A DNA stretch of 64,000 bases, taken from the NCBI GenBank assembly GCA_035765635.1, contig DASTWZ010000042.1:62001-126000 (forward strand). Direction: 5' to 3'. Each line of letters begins with the position of its first letter. The first letter of the stretch is position 1. The notes beneath the pieces are model-generated. The model made no database searches and was not told the DNA's origin. It worked only from the letters and a program-made list of their open reading frames with translations. Positions 1 through 8,890 of this stretch are shown here, in pieces. The position numbers and the translations under genes were made by a program. The stretch comes from EW11 sp035765635. GTDB lineage: Bacteria > Verrucomicrobiota > Verrucomicrobiia > Opitutales > Opitutaceae.

Positions 1-3000
1 GCTCTCTTCGCGGCGTCACCTGGGCTCGCAACCGAAGCAGCCTCAGAGAGTGTCACAGCGCATTCGTTGACGCCTTCCCCCAGCACGCGCGGGAAAACCA
101 TGTTCACGTTGGTGACACCGGAGGAAAGCGGCGTGCGAACCGAAAACTTTTATGCGGATCCCAAAATGTGGGGCGAGCTGTACCAGGAATTTCTGTTTGG
201 CGCCATCGGCACAGGCGTCGCGATTGGAGACTATGACGGCGATGGCCGGCCGGACATCTTCGTCGTAAGCAAGACAGAGAGCTGTCGTTTGTTCCGCAAT
301 CTAGGCAACTGGAAGTTCGAAGACGCGACTGAGCACGCCGATGTCGGCGACAAAGGTCCGGCCGCCGCGGTTTGGAAGAATGGCGTCACGTTTGCTGATG
401 TGAACAATGACGGGCGGCTCGACATTTATGTGTGTCGTTTCAACGCGCCGAATCTCCTCTATATCAATCAAGGCGACGGCACATTTAAGGAGATGGCGCG
501 CGCCTATGGTCTGGATATCAAGGACTGCAGCGGCATGGCGTCCTTTTGCGACTACGACCGTGACGGCTGGCTTGATGTTTATATAGCGACGAACCTGCTG
601 GATTCGACGAGGCATCCGGCTGGTCAGCATGGATATCTGCGCCACAACAATCGCGACGGCACTTTCACCGACGCGACCGAACAGGCCGGCATCGCGGGGG
701 AAGCGTGCAGCCACTCGGCGACATGGTGGGATTACAACAACGACGGCTGGCCCGACCTGTATGTCGCGAATGATTACGGCGCCCCCGACAAACTTTATCG
801 CAACAACGGCGACGGCACGTTCACCGATGTGATCGCCCGAGTCGTGCCGCACACGGCCTATTCGTCGATGGGCTCGGACTTGGGCGATGTGAACAATGAT
901 GGGCTGATCGATTTCTTCGTCGCCGACATGGCCGCGACGACGCACGAGAAAGATCAGCGCAGCGAAGCGGACCTGCGCGGTCGCGAAGAAGAGCCACCGG
1001 ACAGTGCTCTTTTCGCGCACAAATACCGGCGGAATGCGCTCCTGCTAAACACCGGCACCGATCGCTGTTTGGAAGGCGCTTTTCTCGCCGGAATCGCCGC
1101 GACGGACTGGACTTGGTCGGCGCGTTGGGAGGACCTCGATAACGACGGCGCGCTCGATCTCTTTGTCTTAAACGGCATGAACCGGGAGCAAAACATCGAC
1201 GTCAACGCGCGCATGATGCGCGCGGAGTCGACGGCGGAACGCATTCGAATCATGCGCGAAAGCCCGCCGTTGATCGAAACCCATCTCGCCTTCCGAAATT
1301 TGGGCGACCTGAAATTCAAAAACATCAGCGCCGCCTGGGGATTGGACCAGAAAGGCATCGGTTTCGGCGCGGCGTTCGGCGATCTGGACGGCGACGGCGA
1401 TCTCGACCTCGTCTACTCGAATTACCAGGGAGGCGTCACACTTCTGCGCAATGATTCCGATACCGGTCACAGCCTGCTCTTGGATCTGCGCGGCACGACC
1501 TCCAATCGCTTCGGTATCGGCGCAACGGTCAGAATCGAAACCACTGCCGGCTCTCAAGTGCGCCAGCTCTGGCTGGCTCGCGGCTACATGTCTAGCAGCG
1601 AGCCGGCAGTCCACTTTGGTCTTGGTCGAGAGACGAAGGTCCTGCGTGCGGTCGTGACTTGGCCGAATGGTCGTGAACAAGATTTAGGCGCTTTAACCGG
1701 AGACAAGCGATACACCGTCACAGAAGCTCCTGGGCCCATCAATCTGCCGCGGAAAGTTTCCTCGCCTCGCGCCACCCAGTTTTCGGACGTCAGTCAGTCC
1801 ACCAATCTTTCCTGGATGTCTCTCGATGATCGTGTCGAAGAAACAGCACAGCAGCGACTGTTGCCGTTTCGCCTGAATCGTCGCGGGCCTGCGCTCGCCG
1901 TTGGTGATCTCAAAGACGAAGAAGAGGACGCGATTGTTATCGGCGGCACCACGCTCGATGCCGTGCGGCTTCTCGTGCCCAATGCGGAACACCGCTTTGA
2001 ACAGAGCGGGGCGGCCGCCTTTGCCACGGACAAAATAGTCGATGACGGACCCGTGTTGCTCTTCGACGCGAATGGCGACGGAAAGAACGATCTGCTCGTG
2101 ACGAAAGGGGGCAACACCTTGCCGGCTGGCGCGAGGGAATATCAACCGAGGCTGTTCTTGAACGACGGGCATGGCGCCTTCGCTCCTGCTGGAGAGGAGA
2201 AGTTGCCCACACTCTCCATCAGCGCTGGCGCCGCTGCCGCTGCAGATTTCGATCGCGATGGACGCCTCGATGTATTCATCGGCGCACGTGTGCTACCTGG
2301 GCAACATCCGAGCACACCCCGAAGCGCGCTGCTGGCAAATCGCGGCGAAAAATTCGAGGACGTGACCGACACCTTTGCGCCTGGCCTGCGGGAAGTCGGA
2401 ATGGTGACGTCCGCGCTTTGGAGCGATGTGGATGGAGACGGGTGGCCCGACTTGTTGGTCGCGGTGGAGTGGGGAAACGTGAAGTGCTTCCACAATCGTC
2501 AAGGTCGAGGCTTGGAGGACTGGACGGCGAAGCTGGGTTTCGCCGGTGCTGGCACGGGTTGGTGGACGTCGCTCGCGAGTGCAGATTTCAACGGCGATGG
2601 ACGTCCGGACTTCGTCGCGGGAAACGTCGGGCTCAACACGCAATATCATGCAGACGCGATTCATCCAGCCGTGCTCTTTTACGGCGAGTTTGGCGGCGAC
2701 GATGATGGGCCTGAGATCGTAGAAGCCTACTACGAAGGAGACCGACTTTATCCCTGGCGCAGCCGGCGCGATCTCGGCGCGGCAATCAAATCGGTGTTGA
2801 AACGATTTCCGCGAAACGACGCCTACGCCCGCGCCTCGCTTGGCGAGATTCTGGGCGAAGACAGGCTCGCGGCGGCGCAGCGTTTTCAGGCGTCGGAGTT
2901 ACGGAGCGGCGTTTTTCTCAGTCAGCGTGACGGGACGTTTGTCTTTTCACCTTTGCCCCACATCGCGCAAATCGCGCCGTTGCAAGGCATCGCTGCGGGT

Positions 3001-3549
3001 GATTTCGACGGTGATGGCCGCGCAGACATCTACGCAGTTCAAAATTCCTACGCGCCCGTGCCTGCGGTGGGACGCTTTGATGGTGGCCTGAGCCAATTTC
3101 TGCGAGGCGACGGCCGCGGGCATTTTCAGCCGGTGTCGCCAGCCAAGAGCGGCTTGGTTTTGCCGGGCGACGCCAAGGCGCTTGTCGCAATCGACCTGGA
3201 TCGGAACGGTTGGCCGGATTTCGTGGCGACGCGAAACAACGGCCCGACCGTCGCGTTCCGGAACGAAGGCGTGGCAGGCAGGCATTCGCTCGGTGTGCGT
3301 CTGCGGGGCCTTCGCGGAAACCCAACAGCGATTGGTGCGCGAGTGATCTTGGGACTGACAGACGGCTCGAGTCAGACGCAGGAAATTGCCGCCGGCGCGG
3401 GATACTACAGTCAATCGACACCAGAATGTTTCTTCGGTTGGGTGGACAGCGCGCCTCCGCAGATTCTCCGAGTCCGTTGGCCGGATGGCGCGGTGAGCGA
3501 GCACAACATTCCACCATCAACCACACAACTGATGCTTGCGCACCCCTGA
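1..3549 (+). CDS. Tandem CRTAC1-like FG-GAP/VCBS protein with two ASPIC-UnbV domains (5' end outside window)
   Basis: The reading frame is open from base 1. Its first codons read ALFAASPGLATEA, like the end of a secretion signal, so the true start probably lies left of the window; TTG at 67 and ATG at 100 are internal alternatives. The protein has about 13 calcium-binding DxDxDGxxD-type loops (for example DYDGDGRPD, DVNNDGRLD, DFDRDGRLD), typical of seven-bladed FG-GAP/VCBS propellers. An ASPIC/UnbV segment (GIGATVRI...WPNG) closes the first half, and a second one (AIGARVIL...WPDG) closes the C-terminus, so two CRTAC1 modules are fused in tandem. The product is probably secreted or surface-exposed and binding rather than catalytic; no enzyme motif is visible. 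Function is unknown. Confidence 0.88.
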   Translation, partial: ALFAASPGLATEAASESVTAHSLTPSPSTRGKTMFTLVTPEESGVRTENFYADPKMWGELYQEFLFGAIGTGVAIGDYDGDGRPDIFVVSKTESCRLFRNLGNWKFEDATEHADVGDKGPAAAVWKNGVTFADVNNDGRLDIYVCRFNAPNLLYINQGDGTFKEMARAYGLDIKDCSGMASFCDYDRDGWLDVYIATNLLDSTRHPAGQHGYLRHNNRDGTFTDATEQAGIAGEACSHSATWWDYNNDGWPDLYVANDYGAPDKLYRNNGDGTFTDVIARVVPHTAYSSMGSDLGDVNNDGLIDFFVADMAATTHEKDQRSEADLRGREEEPPDSALFAHKYRRNALLLNTGTDRCLEGAFLAGIAATDWTWSARWEDLDNDGALDLFVLNGMNREQNIDVNARMMRAESTAERIRIMRESPPLIETHLAFRNLGDLKFKNISAAWGLDQKGIGFGAAFGDLDGDGDLDLVYSNYQGGVTLLRNDSDTGHSLLLDLRGTTSNRFGIGATVRIETTAGSQVRQLWLARGYMSSSEPAVHFGLGRETKVLRAVVTWPNGREQDLGALTGDKRYTVTEAPGPINLPRKVSSPRATQFSDVSQSTNLSWMSLDDRVEETAQQRLLPFRLNRRGPALAVGDLKDEEEDAIVIGGTTLDAVRLLVPNAEHRFEQSGAAAFATDKIVDDGPVLLFDANGDGKNDLLVTKGGNTLPAGAREYQPRLFLNDGHGAFAPAGEEKLPTLSISAGAAAAADFDRDGRLDVFIGARVLPGQHPSTPRSALLANRGEKFEDVTDTFAPGLREVGMVTSALWSDVDGDGWPDLLVAVEWGNVKCFHNRQGRGLEDWTAKLGFAGAGTGWWTSLASADFNGDGRPDFVAGNVGLNTQYHADAIHPAVLFYGEFGGDDDGPEIVEAYYEGDRLYPWRSRRDLGAAIKSVLKRFPRNDAYARASLGEILGEDRLAAAQRFQASELRSGVFLSQRDGTFVFSPLPHIAQIAPLQGIAAGDFDGDGRADIYAVQNSYAPVPAVGRFDGGLSQFLRGDGRGHFQPVSPAKSGLVLPGDAKALVAIDLDRNGWPDFVATRNNGPTVAFRNEGVAGRHSLGVRLRGLRGNPTAIGARVILGLTDGSSQTQEIAAGAGYYSQSTPECFFGWVDSAPPQILRVRWPDGAVSEHNIPPSTTQLMLAHP

Positions 3550-3572
3550 GCCGGGCAATTGCGGTCGGCGAA

Positions 3573-3619
3573 TTCGTGTGCTTCGTGTGATTCGTGGGGA
3601 AAATGGATTTGGTTGCGGC
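3573..3619. repeat. Dispersed intergenic repeat, copy 1 (TTCGTGTGCTTCGTGTGATT type)
   Basis: A 26-bp core made of TTCGTG-like units is identical to 38178-38203, and similarity continues weakly for about 20 bp. The copy lies just downstream of the FG-GAP gene. It is internally repetitive (TTCGTGTG / TTCGTGTG / TTCGTGGG). It is not coding. Confidence 0.7.
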
Positions 3620-3669
3620 TTCGCCTGCCGACTGCGCTGCAACGATCCGCGTTCTTCCGCTAACGGCGC

Positions 3670-4299
3670 CTAATCCAGCCAGACCAGTCCGCTCTCGATG
3701 GCCATCCTGGCGGCTTCGGTGCGGTCTCTTGCTCCGAGCTTTTCCAGAATCTTGCCGACGTGGAGCTTGATCGTGACTTCCGCGAGCGACAAAGCCGTTG
3801 CAATTTCCTTGTTGGATTCTCCGCGCGAGAGCAACCGGAGCACCTCCATCTCGCGGCTGGTCAAATTCGCACGTTTCAGGCGCTCTGCTAGGCTGGCGGC
3901 AACACACGCGGGAAGGTATCCTTCTCCGGCCGCGACGGCACGGATCGCGGAGATCATCTCGTCCCGCTGAATCGATTTCGGAAGGTAAGCTTTCGCCCCG
4001 GCCTGCAGCGCCCGGTAAATATCTTCGCCGCCTTGAAAAGTCGAAATGACAATTATTTTTGCTTCGCGAAATTTTGTTCGGATCTGATGGATCGTGTCGA
4101 TGGCGTTCAAGCCAGGCATTCTGAGGTCCACAAGGCTGACATCCGGGTGATGCGTGTCGTACATTTCCAGCGCCTGTTGTCCGGAACTGGCCTCCGCGAC
4201 GACCGTGAATCCCGGCTCCATCTGGAGCGACGTCTTGAGCCCGATGCGCAACAGCGCGTGGTCGTCGACGATCATGAGCTTGAGCGGGGCGGGGTCCAT
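3670..4299 (-). CDS. NarL/FixJ-family response regulator (orphan)
   Basis: This 209-residue protein has an N-terminal receiver domain (MIVDDH acidic pocket, phospho-acceptor Asp58 in VSLVDLRMPG, conserved Lys in YLPKS) and a C-terminal LuxR-type helix-turn-helix (LTSREMEVLRLLSRGESNKEIA). I chose ATG 4299 because the reading frame upstream of it, to 4371, adds 24 residues with no family similarity. No histidine kinase is adjacent. The gene is divergent from a secreted esterase with 159 bp between the starts, so it may regulate that gene. It is clearly related to the regulator at 15844-16476, and one possibility is that the kinase at 16487-20557 also phosphorylates it. Confidence 0.93.
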   Translation of the reverse strand: MDPAPLKLMIVDDHALLRIGLKTSLQMEPGFTVVAEASSGQQALEMYDTHHPDVSLVDLRMPGLNAIDTIHQIRTKFREAKIIVISTFQGGEDIYRALQAGAKAYLPKSIQRDEMISAIRAVAAGEGYLPACVAASLAERLKRANLTSREMEVLRLLSRGESNKEIATALSLAEVTIKLHVGKILEKLGARDRTEAARMAIESGLVWLD

Positions 4300-4458
4300 C
4301 ACTCTAGAGAGTTTGAGGTCGAAAGAAGTCCTGCCGGTTGTCAACGGTGCTGGGACCGTGAGTGGGATCACGGCTCACGACTCGCGGATGCAGGCCGTTT
4401 CTCTGCAGCTCTCGCAGAACCTCTGTCCAAAATCGGGGCATGCGCGGAAGTAATAGAG

Positions 4459-5676
4459 ATGGAGAATCTCAAGCCCGCTATCATGAAGAAAAATTCAACA
4501 TTGAAACGCACGATTTTTGGCCTGCTCTTCCTCGCGTCCGCCTACTTTTGCCAGGCGCAAGACGCGACGGGGAAGGACGACTGGAAGCCTTCCACGACTA
4601 ATCTGCCCGGCCAAAGTTTTCCCCGAATCAATTCCGAGCGTCGAATCCAGTTCCGGATTAAAGCGCCCGATGCCAAGCAGGTGTCGGTGAGCATCGGCAA
4701 ACCCCTGGAGGTGGCGAAAAGCGATGACGGCATGTGGACGATCACCACGTCGCCAGTCGATGTAGGATTTCATTTCTATCGTGTCTTGATCGATGGAGCC
4801 GACGTCGCAGATCCCGCGACCGAGATTTTCTGCGGAGGCGGCGGAGGCGGGCTGTCGAGCGCCGTCGAGGTGCCGACGGGCGAGAGTTTCTACGAGTTGA
4901 AGGACGTGCCGCATGGTCAGGTTTGCGAACGCTGGTATTACTCAAAGACGACGCAGGCGTGGCGCCGCATCTTCGTTTATACGCCGCCGGGTTACGACCA
5001 GAATCCATCGGCGCGTTATCCCGTGCTCTATCTTCAGCACGGCGGGGGCGAGGACGAGCGCGGCTGGGCGGTGCAGGGCCACGTGAGCCAGATCCTGGAC
5101 AACTTGATCGCGGAGAAGAAAGCCGTGCCGATGTTGGTCGTCATGGACCGAGGTTATGCGCTCAGGCCTGGTGAGGAGCCGTTTCGCTTTCAACCGCCGC
5201 GCTCGGGGGAAAAAATGCCCGCCCTCGATTTCAAACGCATCTTCAACACGCTCGAGGAGGTTTTCATTCACGAGCTGATTCCGATGATCGACGAAACGTA
5301 TCGAACTCAGGCTGATCGTTCGCACCGCGCGATGGCGGGCCTCTCTTGGGGTGGCATGCAGACGCGAACGATTGGGCTCAATCACCTGGAAACGTATTCG
5401 CAGTTTGGGCTGTTCAGCGGTGGGAGCATCGATCCGGCGAGCCTCCCAAATCTCGCGGAGTTCAAGGAGAAGGTTAAAGTTGCGTTCATCGGCTACGGCA
5501 GTCGCGAGCTGCCGAACGGGCTCAATCGGAGCGGCGACGATCCGAAGGCGAATGTGGCGGCTCTCCGCGATGCTGGCGTGAACGCGGTTTTCTACGTTTC
5601 GCCCGACACCGCTCACGAGTGGCATACGTGGCGCCGGTGCTTGCATGAGTTTGCGCCGCTGCTTTTCCAAAAGTAA
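4459..5676 (+). CDS. Secreted CE1/Fes-type carbohydrate esterase
   Basis: A signal peptide (KRTIFGLLFLASAYFCQAQ) precedes an Ig-like E-set domain (about residues 40-140, 'QFRIKAPDAKQVSVSI') and an alpha/beta-hydrolase esterase domain. The oxyanion segment is LQHGGGEDERGW, the nucleophile elbow is GLSWGG, and a C-terminal His lies in HEWHTWR. This arrangement is typical of feruloyl or acetyl-xylan esterases fused to an E-set domain, acting on ester-decorated hemicellulose in the periplasm or outside the cell. GGAAG at 4446-4450 supports the ATG at 4459; ATG 4483 is the alternative and keeps the signal peptide. A Gly-rich run (FCGGGGGGL) is unusual but lies at a usual loop. Exact ester specificity cannot be read from the sequence. 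Confidence 0.88.
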   Translation: MENLKPAIMKKNSTLKRTIFGLLFLASAYFCQAQDATGKDDWKPSTTNLPGQSFPRINSERRIQFRIKAPDAKQVSVSIGKPLEVAKSDDGMWTITTSPVDVGFHFYRVLIDGADVADPATEIFCGGGGGGLSSAVEVPTGESFYELKDVPHGQVCERWYYSKTTQAWRRIFVYTPPGYDQNPSARYPVLYLQHGGGEDERGWAVQGHVSQILDNLIAEKKAVPMLVVMDRGYALRPGEEPFRFQPPRSGEKMPALDFKRIFNTLEEVFIHELIPMIDETYRTQADRSHRAMAGLSWGGMQTRTIGLNHLETYSQFGLFSGGSIDPASLPNLAEFKEKVKVAFIGYGSRELPNGLNRSGDDPKANVAALRDAGVNAVFYVSPDTAHEWHTWRRCLHEFAPLLFQK

Positions 5677-5708
5677 ACACTGTGGCCCGCGCGGTGCTCG
5701 CCAATCGT

Positions 5709-7466
5709 TCACCGGAGTGACCGAATGGACATTTCGATCTGGCCGACGGCCGTGGCGTCGTCGGCGAGTTTGGCGAGATTGAGAGCTATTTGGTACGTTT
5801 TCTCCGCGTCGCTTTTTTTGCCCAGAGCGATCTGCGTTTCGCCCAAGAGCTGGTACGCGCGTAAATCGGTGGGAGCGAGTTCAGCGAAACGTTGGAGTTC
5901 GGGCAAAGCTTGCTCGAGGCGTTGCGTGGAAACGTAGACCATGCCGAGGCCCGCGTGCAAAAGAGGGAGGCTCGGGTCTATTTCGATAGCCTGGCGGTAG
6001 GCGCGTTCTGCGTCGTCCATGTTGCCCTTGCTGGCGAGAGCGTTCGCTTTCAGGTGCAGCGCGTCGGCGCAGACCCGGCGCACGTCGGGCCGATCGGGGG
6101 CGAGTTCCATCAAGCGGCTAACATAACGCTGAGCGTTGGCCAAGTTGCCGACGGCGATTGAAAGGCCCGTCGCGGCGATCATCGCTTCCACGTAGGTCGG
6201 GCGAATCTCGAGAGCCTGCTCGAAACATTTTTGCGCCTCGTCCGGCTGATTGAGTTGTTCGTAGGCGCGGCCTAGATTCAGCTGCGCTTCGACCAATCCG
6301 CTGTTGCGCTGAAGAGCCTCTTTGAATGCGTCGACCGCCTCGCTTGGTTTCCCTGCGATGAGGAGGGCGTGTCCATGGGCGGCTTGGACCTCAGCCTGTT
6401 CCGGCCATCGCTGTAGTGCGTTTTCAACTACACGCAGCGCCTCGGTCGCCCGATTTTGACGGCAAAGGACGGTCGCAAGACGCACGCGCAGCACATAGGA
6501 GTCAGGGATTGCGAGTACGCCTTTTTCCAAGGCATCGCGCGCGGCGTCCAGTTTACCGGCGAGCAGGCAGGCTTCGGCGAGGGTATCACGAAAATCGGGT
6601 TCGTCGGGCGAGAGGTTGACGGAGCGCTGCAGGTAAGGAATCGCGTCGGTGAAGCGTTCGGCGCGAACCAGACTCGCCGCTACCATTTGCAGGCGATAGG
6701 GGTCGAAGCAGTAGTCGTAGAGTTCGTCGAGCCAGGGGTCCGCGATGGCCAGAGGAGGGCTGGCGCGTTCCTGTTTTCGCTCTTCGGCTGCGCTCGCGGT
6801 TTGGCCGAGTTTTTCCAGCACATCGGCTTTTAGACGATGACCAGCCGCGAAGCGCGGGTGCTGTTTCAACACCGCATCGAGACGCTCGAGCGCGCTCCTC
6901 GTTTTGCTGTCGACGAGATCCAAGTAGGCGAGGTTTGCGCCAGGGCGGGGATCACTAGGCGCGAAGATGGCGGCGCTCTGAAAGACCGATTGTGCTTCGG
7001 CAAAGCGCTTCTGCCGGATGAGCGCGTCTCCGAGTTCGATCAGCGCAGGCGCATAGTCCGGCGCCAGTTCGACCGTGGTGCGCAGCAACGCGATGGCCTC
7101 GACGGGCACCTTTGCTTTGAGTTGCAAATCCGCCAAATAATAGGGCCAGCGAGGATTCTCCGGCTCCGCCCGCCGCAGTGCGCGCAGAGCGAGCTCCGCT
7201 TCCTTGAACTGGCCATTCACCTGGTAAGTTCGAGCGAGTTGGCCAAGCGCTTTTGCGGGATGGTCCGACGTTTGCGCCTCAAATGAATATTGTTTCACCA
7301 CCGAAACCAGGGCCGGCGACCAACGCGACGTGTCGGGCAGCGGTGCAACTCCGGCGCGCACGATCGATCGCACGTGACGAGCTTGGGCAAGACGCCAACC
7401 AGCATAACCGGCCAGGGCGAGCGCCAGCACCCCGCCCGACACCATGAATAAAGTCCCTTTTCGCAT
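5709..7466 (-). CDS. Membrane-anchored TPR-repeat protein
   Basis: One N-terminal transmembrane segment (GTLFMVSGGVLALALAGYAGW) is followed by about 12 tetratricopeptide repeats up to the C-terminus (585 residues). The repeats show the usual A-x(3)-G/A pattern (for example NLGRAYEQLNQPDEAQKCFE). It is probably a periplasmic scaffold. ATG 7466 lies 8 bp below the stop of the FG-GAP gene at 7475-8788; a GTG at 7478 would overlap that stop as GTGA, so the two genes are likely translationally coupled. The pairing of FG-GAP and TPR proteins next to a TonB receptor suggests a common envelope role, but none is known from the sequence. Confidence 0.87.
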   Translation of the reverse strand: MRKGTLFMVSGGVLALALAGYAGWRLAQARHVRSIVRAGVAPLPDTSRWSPALVSVVKQYSFEAQTSDHPAKALGQLARTYQVNGQFKEAELALRALRRAEPENPRWPYYLADLQLKAKVPVEAIALLRTTVELAPDYAPALIELGDALIRQKRFAEAQSVFQSAAIFAPSDPRPGANLAYLDLVDSKTRSALERLDAVLKQHPRFAAGHRLKADVLEKLGQTASAAEERKQERASPPLAIADPWLDELYDYCFDPYRLQMVAASLVRAERFTDAIPYLQRSVNLSPDEPDFRDTLAEACLLAGKLDAARDALEKGVLAIPDSYVLRVRLATVLCRQNRATEALRVVENALQRWPEQAEVQAAHGHALLIAGKPSEAVDAFKEALQRNSGLVEAQLNLGRAYEQLNQPDEAQKCFEQALEIRPTYVEAMIAATGLSIAVGNLANAQRYVSRLMELAPDRPDVRRVCADALHLKANALASKGNMDDAERAYRQAIEIDPSLPLLHAGLGMVYVSTQRLEQALPELQRFAELAPTDLRAYQLLGETQIALGKKSDAEKTYQIALNLAKLADDATAVGQIEMSIRSLR

Positions 7467-7474
7467 GCGCGGAG

Positions 7475-8788
7475 TCACGGTGCGGAACGCCGGCGCCAGA
7501 GGGTCACTCGGCTCATCGACTGAAACGGAGGGAAGAGGTGAAAGCCTCCCGTCACCAACACGGGAACACCGTTGCCGTCGAGGTCGCCCGCCGCTACGGT
7601 GATCAAGTGCGTCGGATCGTGCGCCAGAGGGACGGTTCGGAAATGTTCGTGCCCATCGTTGATCCAGGCCTGGAGCCAAACCGCGTTCGCATTGTTTGCG
7701 TCGTTGAAGCCCGACACGGTCACGACATCGAGGTGACCATCGCCGTTTAGATCGACGGGGCAGGGGGAATAGCAACCCGTCATGTCCCCAATTCGTCGGT
7801 ACAAGAATCTGCCATGGCCGTCGTTTTCGAACCATTGCAGTCCGTGCCATGGCGCCGCGCACATGAACGCCTCGTTGAATCCATCGCCATTTGTGCAGAG
7901 CAAGTCAGGATGGCCGTCGCCGTTGAGGTCGCACACCTCCAGTCCGCTGCTGTTCCAGCTCGGGTCGGCGGCTTTCCATACGATCTCATCCTGAAAGTGC
8001 CCGTCGCCTAAATTGGTGAAAACGTGAACCTCTTCGTCGTCTTGCGAAACAAGCGCAGCAAAGTCAGGGCGGCCGTCGCCATTGAAATCCGCCACCGGCG
8101 TGTGAATCGTTCCGGGCTTCGAGAGGACGATGTGACTCTCAAAATTCCAACTCCCCTTGTTTTCCATCCAACGAACTTCCCCTTCGGTGTATCCAAATTG
8201 TCCCACGACCAGGTCGATCTTCCCGTCGGCGTTCAAGTCCGCGCCGCGCACATCGGTGACTCGTGCAATACGATCGGCGAGCACGTGCTTTTTGAAATGA
8301 TGGCTCCCTAGATTTTCGAGGACGACGACGCTGCCGATTCGGTCGTTGTTCGGTAGAATCACCGACATGCACGCGACCAGCATATCGAGTTTTCCGTCCT
8401 GATTCAGATCGCAGGTCGAGACGTGCGCGGGGCCAGGAACTTCGGCCAAGGTCACTTCCGTGAAAACGCCGCGTGGCGACTGGCGAATGCACGAGACGGT
8501 GTTCGCGAGGGCGTCGCACACCAATATATCAAGCAGCCCGTCTCCATCGAGGTCGCACATGGCGACGTGCGTGATCACGGGTCGTCCTTTCATCGGGCGA
8601 CCGACCGGTTGAGTGTCGTATTGATATTCTGGACTTGTTGCCGCCGCCGATCGCGAAGTTAAGGAGCTCAATAAAGGTTCGCTCAGCGACGTCCGATTCC
8701 GCGGCAAACTGATCCAAACGGCAAAGCCGAGGCCCGCGCCGATTACAATCGCGAATATATAATAATGGGCGGAGCGGTTGAGTCTCAT
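7475..8788 (-). CDS. Membrane-anchored FG-GAP/VCBS-repeat protein
   Basis: This 437-residue protein begins with an uncleaved-looking signal anchor (HYYIFAIVIGAGLGFAVWI) and then has repeated calcium-loop motifs (DLDGDGLLD, DLNQDGKLD, DLNADGKID, DFNGDGRPD, DLNGDGHPD, DLNGDGHLD, DLDGNGVP), consistent with one beta-propeller. It lacks the ASPIC-UnbV domain seen in the gene at 1-3549. It is the first gene of a two-gene unit with the TPR protein. The TonB receptor gene upstream is separated from it by a strong hairpin. A carbohydrate- or protein-binding surface role is likely but unproven. Confidence 0.88.
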   Translation of the reverse strand: MRLNRSAHYYIFAIVIGAGLGFAVWISLPRNRTSLSEPLLSSLTSRSAAATSPEYQYDTQPVGRPMKGRPVITHVAMCDLDGDGLLDILVCDALANTVSCIRQSPRGVFTEVTLAEVPGPAHVSTCDLNQDGKLDMLVACMSVILPNNDRIGSVVVLENLGSHHFKKHVLADRIARVTDVRGADLNADGKIDLVVGQFGYTEGEVRWMENKGSWNFESHIVLSKPGTIHTPVADFNGDGRPDFAALVSQDDEEVHVFTNLGDGHFQDEIVWKAADPSWNSSGLEVCDLNGDGHPDLLCTNGDGFNEAFMCAAPWHGLQWFENDGHGRFLYRRIGDMTGCYSPCPVDLNGDGHLDVVTVSGFNDANNANAVWLQAWINDGHEHFRTVPLAHDPTHLITVAAGDLDGNGVPVLVTGGFHLFPPFQSMSRVTLWRRRSAP

Positions 8789-8814
8789 TGACGGGAGCTC
8801 GGTATCTTAAACGA

Positions 8815-8842
8815 GCTGAGCGCGGCCCCTGCCGCGCTCAGC
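8815..8842 (-). terminator. Hairpin terminator after the TonB receptor gene
   Basis: A perfect 12-bp inverted repeat, GCTGAGCGCGGC with its complement, closes a 4-nt CCCT loop 49 bp past the receptor stop. The leftward tail reads TCGTTTAAG, a weak U tract. It probably attenuates read-through into the FG-GAP gene. Confidence 0.65.
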
Positions 8843-8890
8843 TGTTTACACCCTAACTACTAACTACTGGAGTTCGTCCCCACGAACATC

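Noticed and set aside
301..1020. Long open frame on the minus strand inside the FG-GAP gene
   Set aside because: It is antisense to repeated DxDxDG codons and has a low-complexity Val/Ala/Arg-rich composition; no family motif.
2918..3907. 329-codon minus-strand frame across the end of the FG-GAP gene and the response regulator
   Set aside because: It overlaps two well-supported genes and its composition is Arg/Pro/Ser-rich with no motif. It is open only because of high GC.
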